Counted from the first letter of the stretch, positions 9,975-20,482 are shown. The stretch is DNA of 64,000 nt from Hypericum androsaemum (GCA_963995505.1 OZ023184.1:20396228-20460227); one strand, 5' to 3'. The notes: generated by a model from the sequence alone, not told the origin. Numbers and translations: made by a program.

Positions 9975-11035
9975 GGGCAAATTACCCCCGGTCTTTGGTG
10001 TTTGATCATCCTCCCCCTCTGGTCCCTGCATTTTAAAAACTGATTTTACCGTTTTCCGATTTTGATTTTATCAACTCTCGGGTCCTTTGATGACGTCATC
10101 GACTCTTTTTTTCATTTTTGGACAAGAAAATAACTATTATACCCCTCTGGTCTTCTTCTCAAGCAAACCCAACCTTCCGGCAAACTTTTTCGGCAAACTC
10201 CGGCGACTCTCCGGTGAACTTTTCCGGCCAAAAAAAAATCCAAAAATCTAATTTTTTTTGGCAAACTCCGGGTCCTACTCCGACCCAACATGATGACTCC
10301 TTGGCCCTCGAGTACCTCTATTCCCTCTCCGGCGCCTCGGTTATTTCATGTCCGAATAAAAACCCATTGCCGTCGACTCGATTGTTTCAAGTCCACCACG
10401 ATCAATCGCTTAAACACCAGCAAGCTCAAAGCCGTCATGTGTTCCAACCAGGATGAGCTTTCAGACCTCGCATCACTGCCCTTGTCGGCCTTCTAGCGAA
10501 CGGCAGACTCAATCCCTTTTCCAGAGCGCCTGGTTCCGGCTGTCCCCTCTGTCGCCAGTGACCGGCCACCCGAACAAGGCGGCGGGGTCGGAGGAAGGCC
10601 CCCCGGCAGAGACAGAGTCAATGCACATCTCGACGATCCCTAGGGTTTTGGCGAGCGAGAGAACCTTCTCGCAGGACATCAATGCCTTGGTGTCGAGCGG
10701 GAGAACCTTCTCGCGACGGTGGCATCCCCTCAAGAAAGCTCCCGATCTCGGCGGAGTTCGCCAGAATTTTTTTTTAGGTTTTTGAATTTTTTTGGCCAGA
10801 AAAGTTCGCCGGAGAGTTGCCGGAGTTCGCCGGAAGGTTGGGTTCGCCTGAGAAGAAGACCAGAGGAGTATAATAGTCATTTTCTTGACCAAAAATGAAA
10901 AAAAAAACTGCTAACGGCGCCAGGGACCCGAGAGTTGATAAAATCAAAGTCGGGGGATGGTAAAATCAGTTTTTAAAATGCAGGAACCCGAAGAAGAGGA
11001 TGATCAAATACCAAGGACTAGGGAATAATTTGCCC
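9975..11035. mobile_element. Mutator-like element 2 with captured gene fragment (Pack-MULE type)
   Basis: Terminal inverted repeats of roughly 250 bp begin GGGCAAATTA and run inward on both sides. The 9-bp flanks TTTTCCCAT (9966-9974) and TTTTTTCAT (11036-11044) agree at 7 of 9 positions and include the SPH start codon (CAT on the plus strand). The middle is GC-rich, unlike its surroundings, and codes on the minus strand for a piece of an NPH3-type protein. No transposase is present, so it depends on an autonomous element elsewhere. Confidence 0.85.
10400..10715 (-). pseudogene. Captured NPH3-domain fragment
   Basis: Within Mutator-like element 2, a minus-strand frame reads ALMSCEKVLSLAKTLGIVEM, then CIDSV, then SSDPAALFGWPVTGD and QALW. 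This order matches the start of the NPH3 domain in plant BTB-NPH3 (phototropin-signalling) proteins: LQSCE, the AxxLxIVxxCIDS stretch, then DPxLFGWP and LWNGI. After 10509 the frame is lost; a further match to the fragment at 20880 continues in another frame. It is a fragment without start or BTB domain and will not make NPH3 protein. The family call rests on motif memory, not on a search. Confidence 0.6.
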
Positions 11036-11044
11036 TTTTTTCAT

Positions 11045-12600
11045 TGTACACTATTTGGAGAACTAACCCAAACTTAAAAAGTAGATATATCTTATAACAG
11101 GGAAACTAGAGTACTTGAATTTATATGGTTAGGAAAAAACTGAGATAAACACTAAATTGCGTATTTAATGTATTTTGAAATATAACCATGAAAAGTAATT
11201 AACCAAAGGACAATCTTTGACTAGTTTAATTTTGATCAAAATTTATTGCACCTTAAATTTTGATTACAATCTTTGACAACTTTAGTTTCACCAAAAACTA
11301 TGGAAACTTTATAAATGAATACATGTTTCATTGATATATTTATAGAGTAGGAAGTTTGAATAAAATAGAAAATAATATTGGTTTGTTTTCAGTTTGAATT
11401 TGATTGTAATTATGATAAAATCGTATTTTAATACTGTGAGATTAATCAATTTTAAGAGCATCAAATGATAAAACTTAGATTAATCAACTTCAAATAAACT
11501 TAAAGAAAGAAGATAAATCTTGTAGTAAATATAAGAAATGATGAAATCCTAAATATTAATTTGAAAAGAAAATCGTGTGTATTTTTTTCAACAATTCTTG
11601 GCCGGTTTATGGGTACAACTTTATTCCCCAAAAAAAATCCACTTGGAAAAAATAGGAAGTGCCCCTCTCGTGGAAGACCCGGGAAATGCACAGGGCACGT
11701 AAAGTCTGGCTATTGGTCAAGGGCCCATTTTATTTGCATTGTGGTCACACTGAGCGCATTGGAGAATCAGTCCGGCCCATCATGGAATTGGATTATTCTA
11801 TTCTTTGCAAAAATCTTTAGTCTTCAATTATTTGTTTGGTAATGGTACGTGACACCAATTTTTAATTTAGAGGTAGAGGCGAGAGAATTCGTTTGTGGGC
11901 AATTACACAAAGCAATTTTAAATTATATTAAATTTTAAAAATAAATTACAAAAATAGTGGAAGTAATTTTAAAATTTAGTAGGGACTAAATTTAAATATT
12001 AGATTATACTAATTTTAAAATCTAATTGGGAGTGGCTACGGCCTACTATTCAAGTTTCGCCTTGTGGCTCACTCAGTACAGAGGTGAATTAGTTTTATTT
12101 GTAAGCTGATAGATTTTTTTATTGCTGATTGATTTTGGAGGGTTTGGATTGGGTACGGAGTGAAAGAATTGATTTCGGACGGTTTGGACTGAAGGGGGAC
12201 CGCAGCGGCAAGCGCAGGTATGTGATAATGGCAAGTACAGTTATGTGATAATGGCATTTATTTTTGTGAAAACGGCAAGCCCCCGTCGATGATAATGGCA
12301 CGCCTAGTTTTTTTTCATTTTGGTCCCCCGTATTTTAACATTTTTGCAAAAAGGTCATACTGGCATGCACAGTTATGTGATACTGGCATGTGCAGTTATG
12401 TGATACTGGCATGCGCAGTTATGTGATAATGGCATTTGTATCCGGCCTGTGTTTGTGCGTGATTTTTTTTATTTTGGTCCTCGTATTTTAGCGCGTTTGC
12501 AAAAAAATCTCCGCGTGTCTTCCTTCCAAACGGTTCGGAATAGTGGCATTCCGTACCAAATTCTTACCCTAATTTTGGATACACCAATGACATCAGGTGC
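11045..12600. repeat. Segmental duplication, right copy, and short tandem repeats
   Basis: 11045-11850 aligns with 7345-8660 minus the foldback element. From about 12070 the sequence resembles SPH 3' flanks (compare 6520 and 16180). Between 12210 and 12435 stands a tandem repeat whose clearest part is three units of 23 bp (TGGCATGCACAGTTATGTGA plus TAC) at about 12362-12432. No coding region. Confidence 0.55.
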
Positions 12601-13060
12601 GCTAGATTTTTAGACTAGATATGTGAATCCAAAGCCAAGCCGGATCTGAAGGCAAACGTGGTGACTTAGTGAAAAGATTAATCTAGAGGGTGAAACCCGG
12701 ATGTAAAGGCTAACAATATAGTGTATCGAGATACTATTGTACCAATTAATCTTAAGTTCGAATCGGGCAACATCTTTAATAATTTTTTCTTATACGTTTC
12801 ATTTTGTGGTTGAGCTTATTATTCCGCCTAGGAGATGCAACTCAACAGAAAACATATCATATAGTATTGAAATCTCACACTTCACATGGCTAGAAACGCT
12901 TAGAAAATGATCATTTGTTTTGCAAGGTCTCAGAAGGCAAGCTTTCTTCCTCTCTTTTTTCCTCCCAGCCGTATTGTACAATGTGTAATCTAATATTGGA
13001 AATTATTTACTTATTGAAAAAGTAGTAGAGCAGCTCTTGACGTCATACAAACATATAATA
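12601..13060. other. SPH intergenic block
   Basis: Non-coding. 12617-12660 matches 6648-6680 downstream of SPH 2, and 12720-13060 matches 31270-31620 downstream of SPH 4 (shared TTGTGGTTGAGCTTATTATT and GCCGTATTGTACAATGTG). This is the conserved spacer between a type A and a type B SPH. Confidence 0.6.
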
Positions 13061-13076
13061 ATATTGATCAGTATGA

Positions 13077-14800
13077 TCCTATGAGGTTTCCATTAAATTA
13101 ACTTACCCACATAAAAACTTACGCCACTTTACCTCTCTCCCAAAACAGACGATTTTGGCGATTCTCCCAAACCCTTCCACCCGGCGCCGCCGCCGGCCTC
13201 TGCCTTCCCGGCGGGGCCACGACGACCACCCCCGCACCGTCGGATCTCCGACCTCAGGCCAGGGCGGCCCCTTCCGCCCCGCCGACTCGGTACGTTCCTT
13301 AAACCTGTCCTTGAGGGCGATCTTTCCACTGTAATGTTGGACGAAGAACGATCCAAGATATGTGCTAATTTCGGTAAGCAAGCATTTATCGGTAGGCTGG
13401 AGATGCCGAAAGGTTCAAAACCGTGCTCATCATTTGAATTGAGAAGCCGGGTTGCAAAGGTTTGGAAGGTTTCTTGCAAGATCTTGCCCCTGGGAATGGA
13501 GAAACACGGTATGGAACTCGAAGGTTTGGAGATTATCGCAAGGTCAACTCTATTTGCAACACTGGGCTCCTTTTTGCAAGCCTACCAAATCCTCCTCGTC
13601 ATTCGCAAAGATTTGGGTCAGGATTGAGGGTCTTGGGATGGAGCATGTGGCTCACGATATAGTCTTTAGTTTGGCTGTGACTGCAGGTCATCCTATTCGC
13701 TCGGACCCGGTGGCCATCAACACGTTTAATTGGGCGGTCATTTGAGTTTTGGTTGACGTTGACTTGTCTCAGCCACTTAAGGACAAAGCTTGCTTGAAGT
13801 TGAGCGATGGCAGCAGTTGCTTGGTCGAATTAGTGTATGAAGACATCCCTAGTTTTTGTGATCACTGCAAGGTCATTGGTCATGTTAAAGACATGTGTCG
13901 CAAGTTACTCCCACGAACTGAAGAGGCACGGCAAGAAATTGCCCGGTGTAAGCATGTGGTCACGGAAATGGTTTTAGTTGAAGGGACTGCTCGTGGCTGG
14001 CGTGTTTGGCAAAAAAAGGCTACCACGCCCTCTTCCTCTTCGCTAGTGGTTATCCCAAAAGCTGGTACAACTTCGATCGAGATCAATGTATCTATTTCTA
14101 ACGGGTTTGATGCCTTGGCTAAGATGGTGGAGAGGGAGGAAGGTGAGATTTTGTCTGAAGTGGTGGCTCCTCCTCTTTCTGGCGAGAGGGCAAAACTTCT
14201 GATAAGGAAGTTGTTGTCCCTGCCAACCAAGCTACGATGGAGCACGATCTTGCTCTAGTGCCTTTGACCGACCCGCTACTTCGGTTGGATGAGCTGGTTC
14301 CTGTTTCTCTTGGTTTGACTCCGGTTGCAATTCTGCAAAGTGATATTCACGACCCAATGGACCAGTTGGAGGTTTCTTTGGCTTCCTTTCGATCTTCTTT
14401 GGTTGTTGGTGGAGTGTGTCCTGTGAATGTTAGTGCTTCTGATTTGGACATTCTTCATGATGAGGCACGTGCGGAGCATGCTTTTTTGGATCAAAAAGAG
14501 ATTTTAATCGAAAGAGCTGCCGCTTCTCGAGCTGTAGCTGTCAAAATTGATGTTGATTGGGTTGATGAGCGTGCTACAGTGGTTGATATTATCAAGCAGG
14601 CTACTGTGATGCCCACGGACCTAGGGGTGCCTCCTCCTAATTGAACGTTCGCTCTTGGATCTTTGGAGAGCATTTGGACAATGCGAGATTGTGTATGCAA
14701 TTGGCTTTTTGTGCTTAGATGGGTTCTAAAACCATGTATACCCATGTATATGTAATTTTTTCTGCACTTTTTATAATACAAATCTATTTATAAAAAAAAA
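13077..14800 (+). mobile_element. L1-type LINE, ORF1 only
   Basis: It ends in a poly-A run (14791-14800) and is flanked by a target duplication: ATATTGATCAGTATGAT at 13061-13077 and ATATTGATCAATATAAT at 14801-14817 (15 of 17 identical, so one base at the left border is ambiguous). The paralogous spacer at 31605-31640 is uninterrupted. The 5' part is GC-rich, then follows a decayed ORF1. There is no reverse transcriptase, endonuclease or RNase H: ORF1 runs straight into the 3' end, so ORF2 was deleted before or during insertion. Confidence 0.8.
13334..14644 (+). pseudogene. LINE ORF1 (DUF4283 / CCHC zinc-knuckle protein), frameshifted
   Basis: The reading frame is spread over three phases. 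The first (13334-13627) reads MLDEERSKICANFGKQAFIG, the start of the DUF4283 domain of plant LINE ORF1. After a frameshift near 13480 the match continues as FAKIWVRIEGLGMEH (about 13600-13645). A stop at 13743-13745 (TGA) follows INTFNWAVI. It then resumes VLVDVDLSQPLKDKACLKL and FCDHCKVIGHVKDMCRK, a CX2CX4HX4C zinc knuckle at about 13857-13902. The C-terminal part (14237-14644) is in yet another phase. In an active LINE this protein binds the element RNA; this copy cannot. Confidence 0.75.
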
Positions 14801-14817
14801 ATATTGATCAATATAAT

Positions 14818-14984
14818 ATAAATTAACGACAATTGTTACATAACACAAGACTAGAAGTATAAACCGCATTCCATATGTTTCCGAAGTTATTCTGTTGCAT
14901 AGGTTTGAAGCGGAAAAAAAACATTTTTTAACATTGTCGCAGATTTTACCCAGAACAATAGAACAAGACACGTGGTCATGAACA
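14818..14984. other. 3' flank of SPH relic, type B
   Basis: Continuous with 13060 if the LINE is removed, and alignable with 31635-31800 downstream of SPH 4. Non-coding. Confidence 0.55.
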
Positions 14985-15182
14985 TTACTCAGTAAATCCT
15001 TTTTCTTTTTTCCACTGTTCGCAGATGCCATAGTCACAGTTAGGAGGCTTATGCATACGGCATGGACCATATTCAGTTGGGACAGACCAATACCAACGAG
15101 TATTGACATTCAAATCACGATTCTCATCATAGATATCCACTTGACGGACGTTGCGCCCGGCCAAGTAAAGGAGCAATAGAAT
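14985..15182 (-). pseudogene. SPH relic (3' half), type B, now fused to repeat DNA
   Basis: The C-terminal 59 or so codons of a type B SPH: VDIYDENRDLNVNTRWYWSV, GPCRM, a degenerate PPNCDYGIC and EQWKKEKGFTE, ending at the same stop position as SPH 4. Upstream of 15183 the homology with SPH 4 stops in the codons for the CSFxW strand and an unrelated LTR-like repeat begins. An open frame runs on from 15302 through both parts, giving a 105-residue hybrid with no signal peptide and only two of the four cysteines in place, plus an extra one in PNCDYG. I regard it as a dead gene half. Confidence 0.85.
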
Positions 15183-16175
15183 TTTGACTCGATTGATTCT
15201 CCGAGCATTTTCGGATTTCAAATCCAATCGATCAATTCTTGGACCATCTTCAAGGCTCTTCACTTGAGCCACTCGACTCCTTGTGCTTTTCACTCGAGCC
15301 ATCTGAATACTTCACTCGTACTCAGACTCCATACCCAACAGTGAGCTCATTGACCCACGCGAGCTCTTCTTAAACTGAATTTTCCACCTTCTTCCGCTTT
15401 AAATCTGAAGACTTCATTAACCATAAAAGTTGTAGATCTTTGTATTATCTTTCCATATCTGAAAGAATCAACAATCTGAGGTTCGAGTCAACATATATGG
15501 TTGATCTACCAAAGCTCAACGGAACTAAACGAGCACCAACACCGAGACTTGAAATCATGTTTTGTCACTCTCCTAAGCCAAATTAAGAAAAGCTCAAGAG
15601 ATAAAAGTTGGAGATATAAGCCTTAGCTATCCACTGATGTAAGAATTATCTCATTCGGAGATTCGAATCCAAAGTTGCTGCCAATTTACCAAGGAGAGGT
15701 TCTTGTCATCCGAGGCCGACAAGTCGAGGCGGAATGAGGACAACCATCCAAGGCGGGCCAAGGATGACATGCCAAAGCAAACCAAAGACGACATATCGAG
15801 GAGGGACAAGGACAACCATCCAAGGCGGGCCGAGGATGACATGCCGAGGCAGACTGAGAAAAACGTGCCAAAGCAGTCTCTACCGAGGACGACCGTAGCT
15901 GGTCTCGGCCGAGGGGAGACCAACATCGATCCCGACAGAGGGAAGACAATCATAGGTCTCGGCCGAGGGAAGACAATCATCGATCTCGGCTGAGGGAGAT
16001 CATTGTCGGTCTCGGCCGATGGAAACCATCATCGATCTCGACTGTTAGAAGAAGATAGCACGGTATCGACCAAGGGGAGACCATATACAGACTCCAATCA
16101 AGAGATCCAAGGCGGTCTTGCGATATGGAGGACCGAAAACGTATTGACAATGTCAAGATTATTTTTGTACCTCAC
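15183..16175. repeat. LTR-like repeat fragment with internal tandem repeats
   Basis: Shares its right end with the repeat at 1360-1965 and the AAGTTGTAGATC phrase near 15430. Between 15690 and 15870 a unit of about 72 bp (GACAACCATCCAAGGCGGGC...) occurs twice with differences, and between 15900 and 16040 TCTCGGCCGAGGG-type words recur. The open frames there (e.g. 15703-15993, rich in RR and DD repeats) result from the repeat and are not genes. It replaced the front half of the SPH relic at 14985. Confidence 0.5.
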
Positions 16176-16286
16176 CACTAGTATATATAGAAGTGAATGA
16201 GTTTTTTTTCATAAGTTGATTGATTTTTTATTTCTCCTTGGTGTTAAATACATCAATTACATCAAGCGCTCTAGATTTTTAGATGA

Positions 16287-16342
<56 letters not shown>

Positions 16343-16929
16343 TATGTTTACTTATCTATCAAATGTATATATTGATAAGTAAAATATAAACCTCTTTTAT
16401 TTTATTAATTAACCAACAGTTATTATATAACCCAAAGTCTAGAAGTACACACCGGATTCAATCTGTTCCAAGATTATTCTGGTCGAAGTAATTTTAAAAA
16501 GTAACGGTGAATAAATTTAAAGTTTATATTGATCTAAACTCCATGAGAATTGTTCAAGGGTGCTTTGTGCAACGCTTGGGGATTTGTTATGCGTTTGAGG
16601 TGGAGCTAACTGAGTGCGGTTTTGATGACAGTGGAGATTTCCATTGCGAGGGGATGGTCTCGCATATGGTTGGAAACTGACTCTGTTTACATATTCATTC
16701 TCTCAGGATTGGCGATAGGAAGATCAATGGCGTTTCAGGAACATATGGTTACATGTCCTTAGAGATGATGAAGTGTAGGAAAAACTCGCTATAGAAGTGA
16801 ATTAGTAACCAAGTTTATTTGTGGCCAAACTGTTATTTAATTACATATGGAACAAAGTAGAAAACAGGAGAGTGCAAACTCTTTTATTACATTACATAGG
16901 AAACAAAATGGAAAACATGGCGAGTACTC
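16176..16929. other. 3' flank of SPH 3 with an AT microsatellite
   Basis: Non-coding; begins with the same words as 6520 and 12070 (SPH 3' flank). A (TA)n microsatellite with one G interruption runs from 16291 to 16345. 16757-16925 aligns with 6785-6905. Confidence 0.6.
16291..16345. repeat. (TA)n microsatellite
   Basis: About 27 TA units with a single TG interruption near 16323. Likely length-variable. Confidence 0.95.
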
Positions 16930-17385
16930 TCATTGCTTCCACTTGGCGCAACGATCATATGGACCGTTTGGAGTATTAGTCATGCGACACGGACCATCTT
17001 CATTTTTCACAGACCAAAACCAATTGTTGTTCTCATCTAGATCATGCTTTTCATCATAGATATTGAACGACTTTGTTGGTTGGTTTGACCATGTGAAGTC
17101 GCAAAAGAACAATGTGGTGCCACCAAAAAGAAAGTTAGGTCTAAAAACGAATACGTAAGGATTATCTAGATCACCAGGAGCAAGAGTCTTAGCTCCAATA
17201 TCATCATTTTTTGATTTGCAGTGCACAACAATAGGTACCTTCAATTGGTTGATGATCCTAACATGGATCTTCACATTAAAATGTATAATACCATCATGAG
17301 CTTCGGTAGAAGGCAAGATAGACATAATAGAAATAACGAAGAGCACGAGGGTGAGAGCGATGGAAGAAAGAGAACGTTTTTTCAT
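16930..17385 (-). CDS. S-protein homologue, SPH 3, type A
   Basis: A complete 151-residue single-exon SPH, the best preserved type A copy. Residues 1-29 form the signal peptide (basic MKKR start, LTLVLFVISIMSIL core, cleavage probable near STEAH). Mature signature: IHVRIINQLKV (40-50), VVHCKSKNDDIG (53-64), LFFCDFTW (92-99), FNIYDE (107-112), WFWSV (122-126), GPCRM (131-135) and YDRC (143-146). Cysteines are C56, C95, C133 and C146. Expected to be a small secreted disulphide-bonded protein; the partner and tissue cannot be read from the DNA. A large foldback element sits 220 bp upstream (17605), just past the TATA box, and may have separated the gene from older upstream regulatory DNA. Confidence 0.95.
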   Translation of the reverse strand: MKKRSLSSIALTLVLFVISIMSILPSTEAHDGIIHFNVKIHVRIINQLKVPIVVHCKSKNDDIGAKTLAPGDLDNPYVFVFRPNFLFGGTTLFFCDFTWSNQPTKSFNIYDEKHDLDENNNWFWSVKNEDGPCRMTNTPNGPYDRCAKWKQ

Positions 17386-17464
17386 TGTAGAGTATTTGGA
17401 GAACTAACCAAAAGTCAAAAGTAGATATATGTTGTTACAAGAAACTGGGAGAATAGAGTACGTG

Positions 17465-17472
17465 AATATATA
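17465..17472 (-). promoter_or_regulatory. TATA box of SPH 3
   Basis: Minus-strand TATATATT about 80 bp upstream of the start codon, in a stretch (ACGTGAATATATATGG) that corresponds to the TATA region of SPH 2 and of the orphan promoter at 47520. Confidence 0.55.
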
Positions 17473-18206
17473 TGGCATACTTATTGTATAGTAATTTGGT
17501 ACGTAAAATAATCTTTTATTTATTTTTGGTAAGGAATAAAATTAGATAAACAGTAGAATACAAAATTACCGTATTTAGATATATCACCATGAAAAGAAAT
17601 TAACGGGATTTTTTTCAAAATAGGCAAAAAATATAGATATATTCCCTAAATAGGCAAAAACTTAATATATTTTCAAAATAGGCAAAAATTAAATTTAAAA
17701 TTAAAAAAAATAGTCGTGGCGACCCAAGAGTGGGTCGTCTCTTTTTCTTTAAAGGACACATCAACTTTACAAAAAAATAAAAATTTGCTACTCTTTTTTT
17801 ATTTAATTTATAAGTGGCATAAGTTAATGTTAGATTGTCCGAATGAGTTAAATTTTGATTTAATTTTGCTTAATTTATCGAGACCTATGCGTAGAGTTCA
17901 AAAAATTATGCAAAAAAAAAAAAAAATTAACTCGTTTGGACAAACGATCACCAACTTATACAACTTAAAAAAAATTAAAAAAGTGGATTAAGGAGGCGAC
18001 CTGAACTATTGAAATGAATTCTCTGAAGAAATAAAAAATGGATTATGGGAGTGTGTGACTTGAACTATTGATTTGGACGTGCCGATATATGCCTTTATCT
18101 GCCACATTTGAATTTATAACGAAATGTGTCTTTGTTTCAACCACTGTGCAATCGTGTCGTCTCTTTTTCTTTAAAGGACACATCAACTTTACAAAAAAAA
18201 AAAATA

Positions 18207-19765
18207 AGGCAAATTATCCTCACGTCCCTGAGGTTTGGTCATCCTCCCCCTAGGGTCCCTGACTTTTGGAAAAAGATTGTCCCGTCCCTAAGTTTTGATG
18301 ATAATAGACTATCGGGTCCCTGGAGTCAGAATATTCCATATTCTCCGGCGATACCCCACTTGAAATGACAAAAATACCCTCCCACTAAAAAACAAAAAAA
18401 AATCTAACTCATTGTTTATGGGGAATCTAACTCATTGTTTGATGAACACCTATGTTGTGGGAATTTCAACTTGGTGGCGATGCAGCTTGGAAAAAATTAA
18501 AGAGAAAGACCAAACTTGGTGGCGATTCAGTACTTCTGCAATATGAGTCAAGAAAATTCCAAGAAAATCTCTAAATTAAATCAAAGAGTAGAATTTAACT
18601 ATTTCAAGATTAATTTCTCACCAGTGCAATTAATTTCTCTTCGTCACTCTCGGGAACCCGAAGAAGCTCGGAACCCGGAAAGTCAAAGCCCTCCATTAGG
18701 AGATCCCTCAGGACCTCCGCTTCCAGGTCACGGCACCAGGCGACTCCGGCTGCGATAATCTCCCCCTTGATCCGTTTCTTCTCCGCCTCCCGCCGGAGCC
18801 TCTCCCCTTCTTGGATATGGTAGACTTGGGAGGCGGGCACCGGAGGTAGGTCGTACCTTGTTGGCATGGGTGAAAACCCCTACCACTGGCTGGTCCTCCT
18901 CCCGAGGCAGCTCGTCTCCACAGACTTCACGGTCGAGGCCTCGAGATCCCTAACCCAGCCATCGGGGGCCCCGCCGTCCTCCCTTTCTCTCTACGCTCCA
19001 TTCTCTCCGCCGCCATGTGTGCCACTAGCGAGCGGGTGGGGTCGATCCGGTGCCGGGTGGTGAAGCACGAGCTTCTCACTGATGATTGGTTCTCCCCGAG
19101 CTTCCTCGTGAGGAGGCTGGTGACCTCGTTCGTTGTCTCCCTCCTCCGAGTCCGCCTTCATCTTCGATTCACCGAGGGAGGCCTAGAGTGGGTTTTGTCG
19201 GATGTCCCTTATTTGTTCTCTTCGTTTTCAGATGTCCTGGAATGGGTTTTGCCGGATGTCCCTTTGTTTGCCTGGAGTGGGTTTTGTCTGATGTCCCTTT
19301 GTTTGCCTTCATCTTCGAGGTTTCGTCGATTCAGAAGGAGATTGGGAGAAGTGGAAACGAAGATGATGGTTTGTGGATTCGATTTTTGGTGTTGAATCGA
19401 AGATTCAACTTTAATTCAAATTAGATTTCTAAAAATTAGGGTTCTTGAAATCTTATTTCCTCTAATTAGTTTAATTTTTATTAAGAATGTTTAAGTTGTA
19501 TTTTAGTTGAAGGTTGAAGATTTGAATTGTAGAAGATGGAGTGGGGGAAGAAGAAGGGGAGAAAGCTTGATTTTTTATATTTTTTAAGTAGGAGGGGTAT
19601 TTTTGTCATTTCAAGTGGGGTATCGCCGGAGAATATGGAATATTCCGGCTCCAGGGACCCGATAGTCTATTATCATCAAAACTTAGGGACAGGAAAATCT
19701 TTGGGCAAATTACCCTCACGTCCCTGAGGATGACCAAACCTCAGGGACGTGAGGGTAATTTGCCC
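18207..19765. mobile_element. Mutator-like element 4, nested in element 3, with GC-rich cargo
   Basis: Ends are AGGCAAATTATCC (left, first base probably mutated from G) and GGGCAAATTACCC (right, read inward), the same terminal type as the element at 9975. A perfect 9-bp duplication AAAAAAATA flanks it (18198-18206 and 19766-19774). Inverted arms of about 190 bp (e.g. ACTATCGGGTCCCTGGAG near 18307 and its complement near 19655) surround about 1.1 kb with a GC-rich core at 18650-19330. Confidence 0.85.
18610..18867 (-). pseudogene. Possible captured gene fragment of unknown family
   Basis: An 85-residue minus-strand frame with plausible protein composition (MPTRYDLPPVPASQVYHIQE, then a charged stretch ERLRREAEKKRIKGE, then ESDEEKLIALVRN). 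Its GC content is far above that of the surrounding DNA, which is typical of DNA picked up by Mutator-like elements. I do not recognise the family. It could equally be a chance open frame; nothing shows that it is expressed. Confidence 0.3.
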
Positions 19766-20482
19766 AAAAAAATATAATAATGGATGCGCCTCCCTGACAA
19801 TTCAAAAAATTTGCTACTCTTTTTTTATTTATTTTATAAGTGACATAAGTTAGTGTTAGATTATCCGAATGAATTAAATTTTGATTAAATTTTGCTTAAT
19901 TTATCGAGACCTATGCGTAGAGCTCAAAAAATATGCGAAATCAAACAAAAAATTTAACTCGTTTGGACAAACGATCACCAACTTATACAACTTTTAAAAG
20001 AAAAGAAATTCAAAAAAGTGGATTAAGGAAGCTAGTTGCACCTCTCCTTTTTAAATTTTTTTTAGTTTTTTTAAGTGTGTTAAGTGGACAATTTGTTGCT
20101 CGGATATTCGAACGGGTTAATTTTTTTTGATTTTACGTAATTTTTTGAGCTCTACGCATAGGTCTCGATAAATTAAATAAAATTAAATTAAAATTTAACT
20201 CATTCGGATAATCTAACTTATGCCACTTATAAAATAAATAAAAAAAGAGTCGTTTGAATTGTCAGGGAGGCGACATACACTTGGGTTGCCTCCATTATTA
20301 TATTTTTTTTGTAAAGTCGATGTGTCCTTTAAAGAGAAAGAGAACCAATTTTTGGGTCGTCACCTCTATTTTTTTAATTTCGAATTTAATTTTTGCCTAT
20401 TTTAGAAATATAATAAGTTTTTGCCTATTTAAGAAATATATCTATGTTTTCTGCCTATTTTGGAAAAAATCCTGAAATTAAC

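Larger units (their letters stand above)
17605..20473. mobile_element. Mutator-like foldback element 3 (outer)
   Basis: Both ends carry the same inverted sequence (left GGGATTTTTTTCAAAATAGG, right its near complement), continuing as copies of AAATAGGCAAAAA and then AAAGGACACATCAACTTTAC. The flanking 9-bp duplication GAAATTAAC is perfect (17596-17604 and 20474-20482). The paralogous empty site is at about 47643-47651 (GAAACTAAC). The right half (about 19780-20310) is itself a palindrome, so the element has a complex internal history. A second element is nested at 18207-19765. No transposase gene. Confidence 0.85.

Noticed and set aside
15703..15993. Charged repetitive frame (RRAEDDMP-like)
   Set aside because: It is the translation of a tandem DNA repeat in an LTR-like fragment; frames are open on the other strand too.
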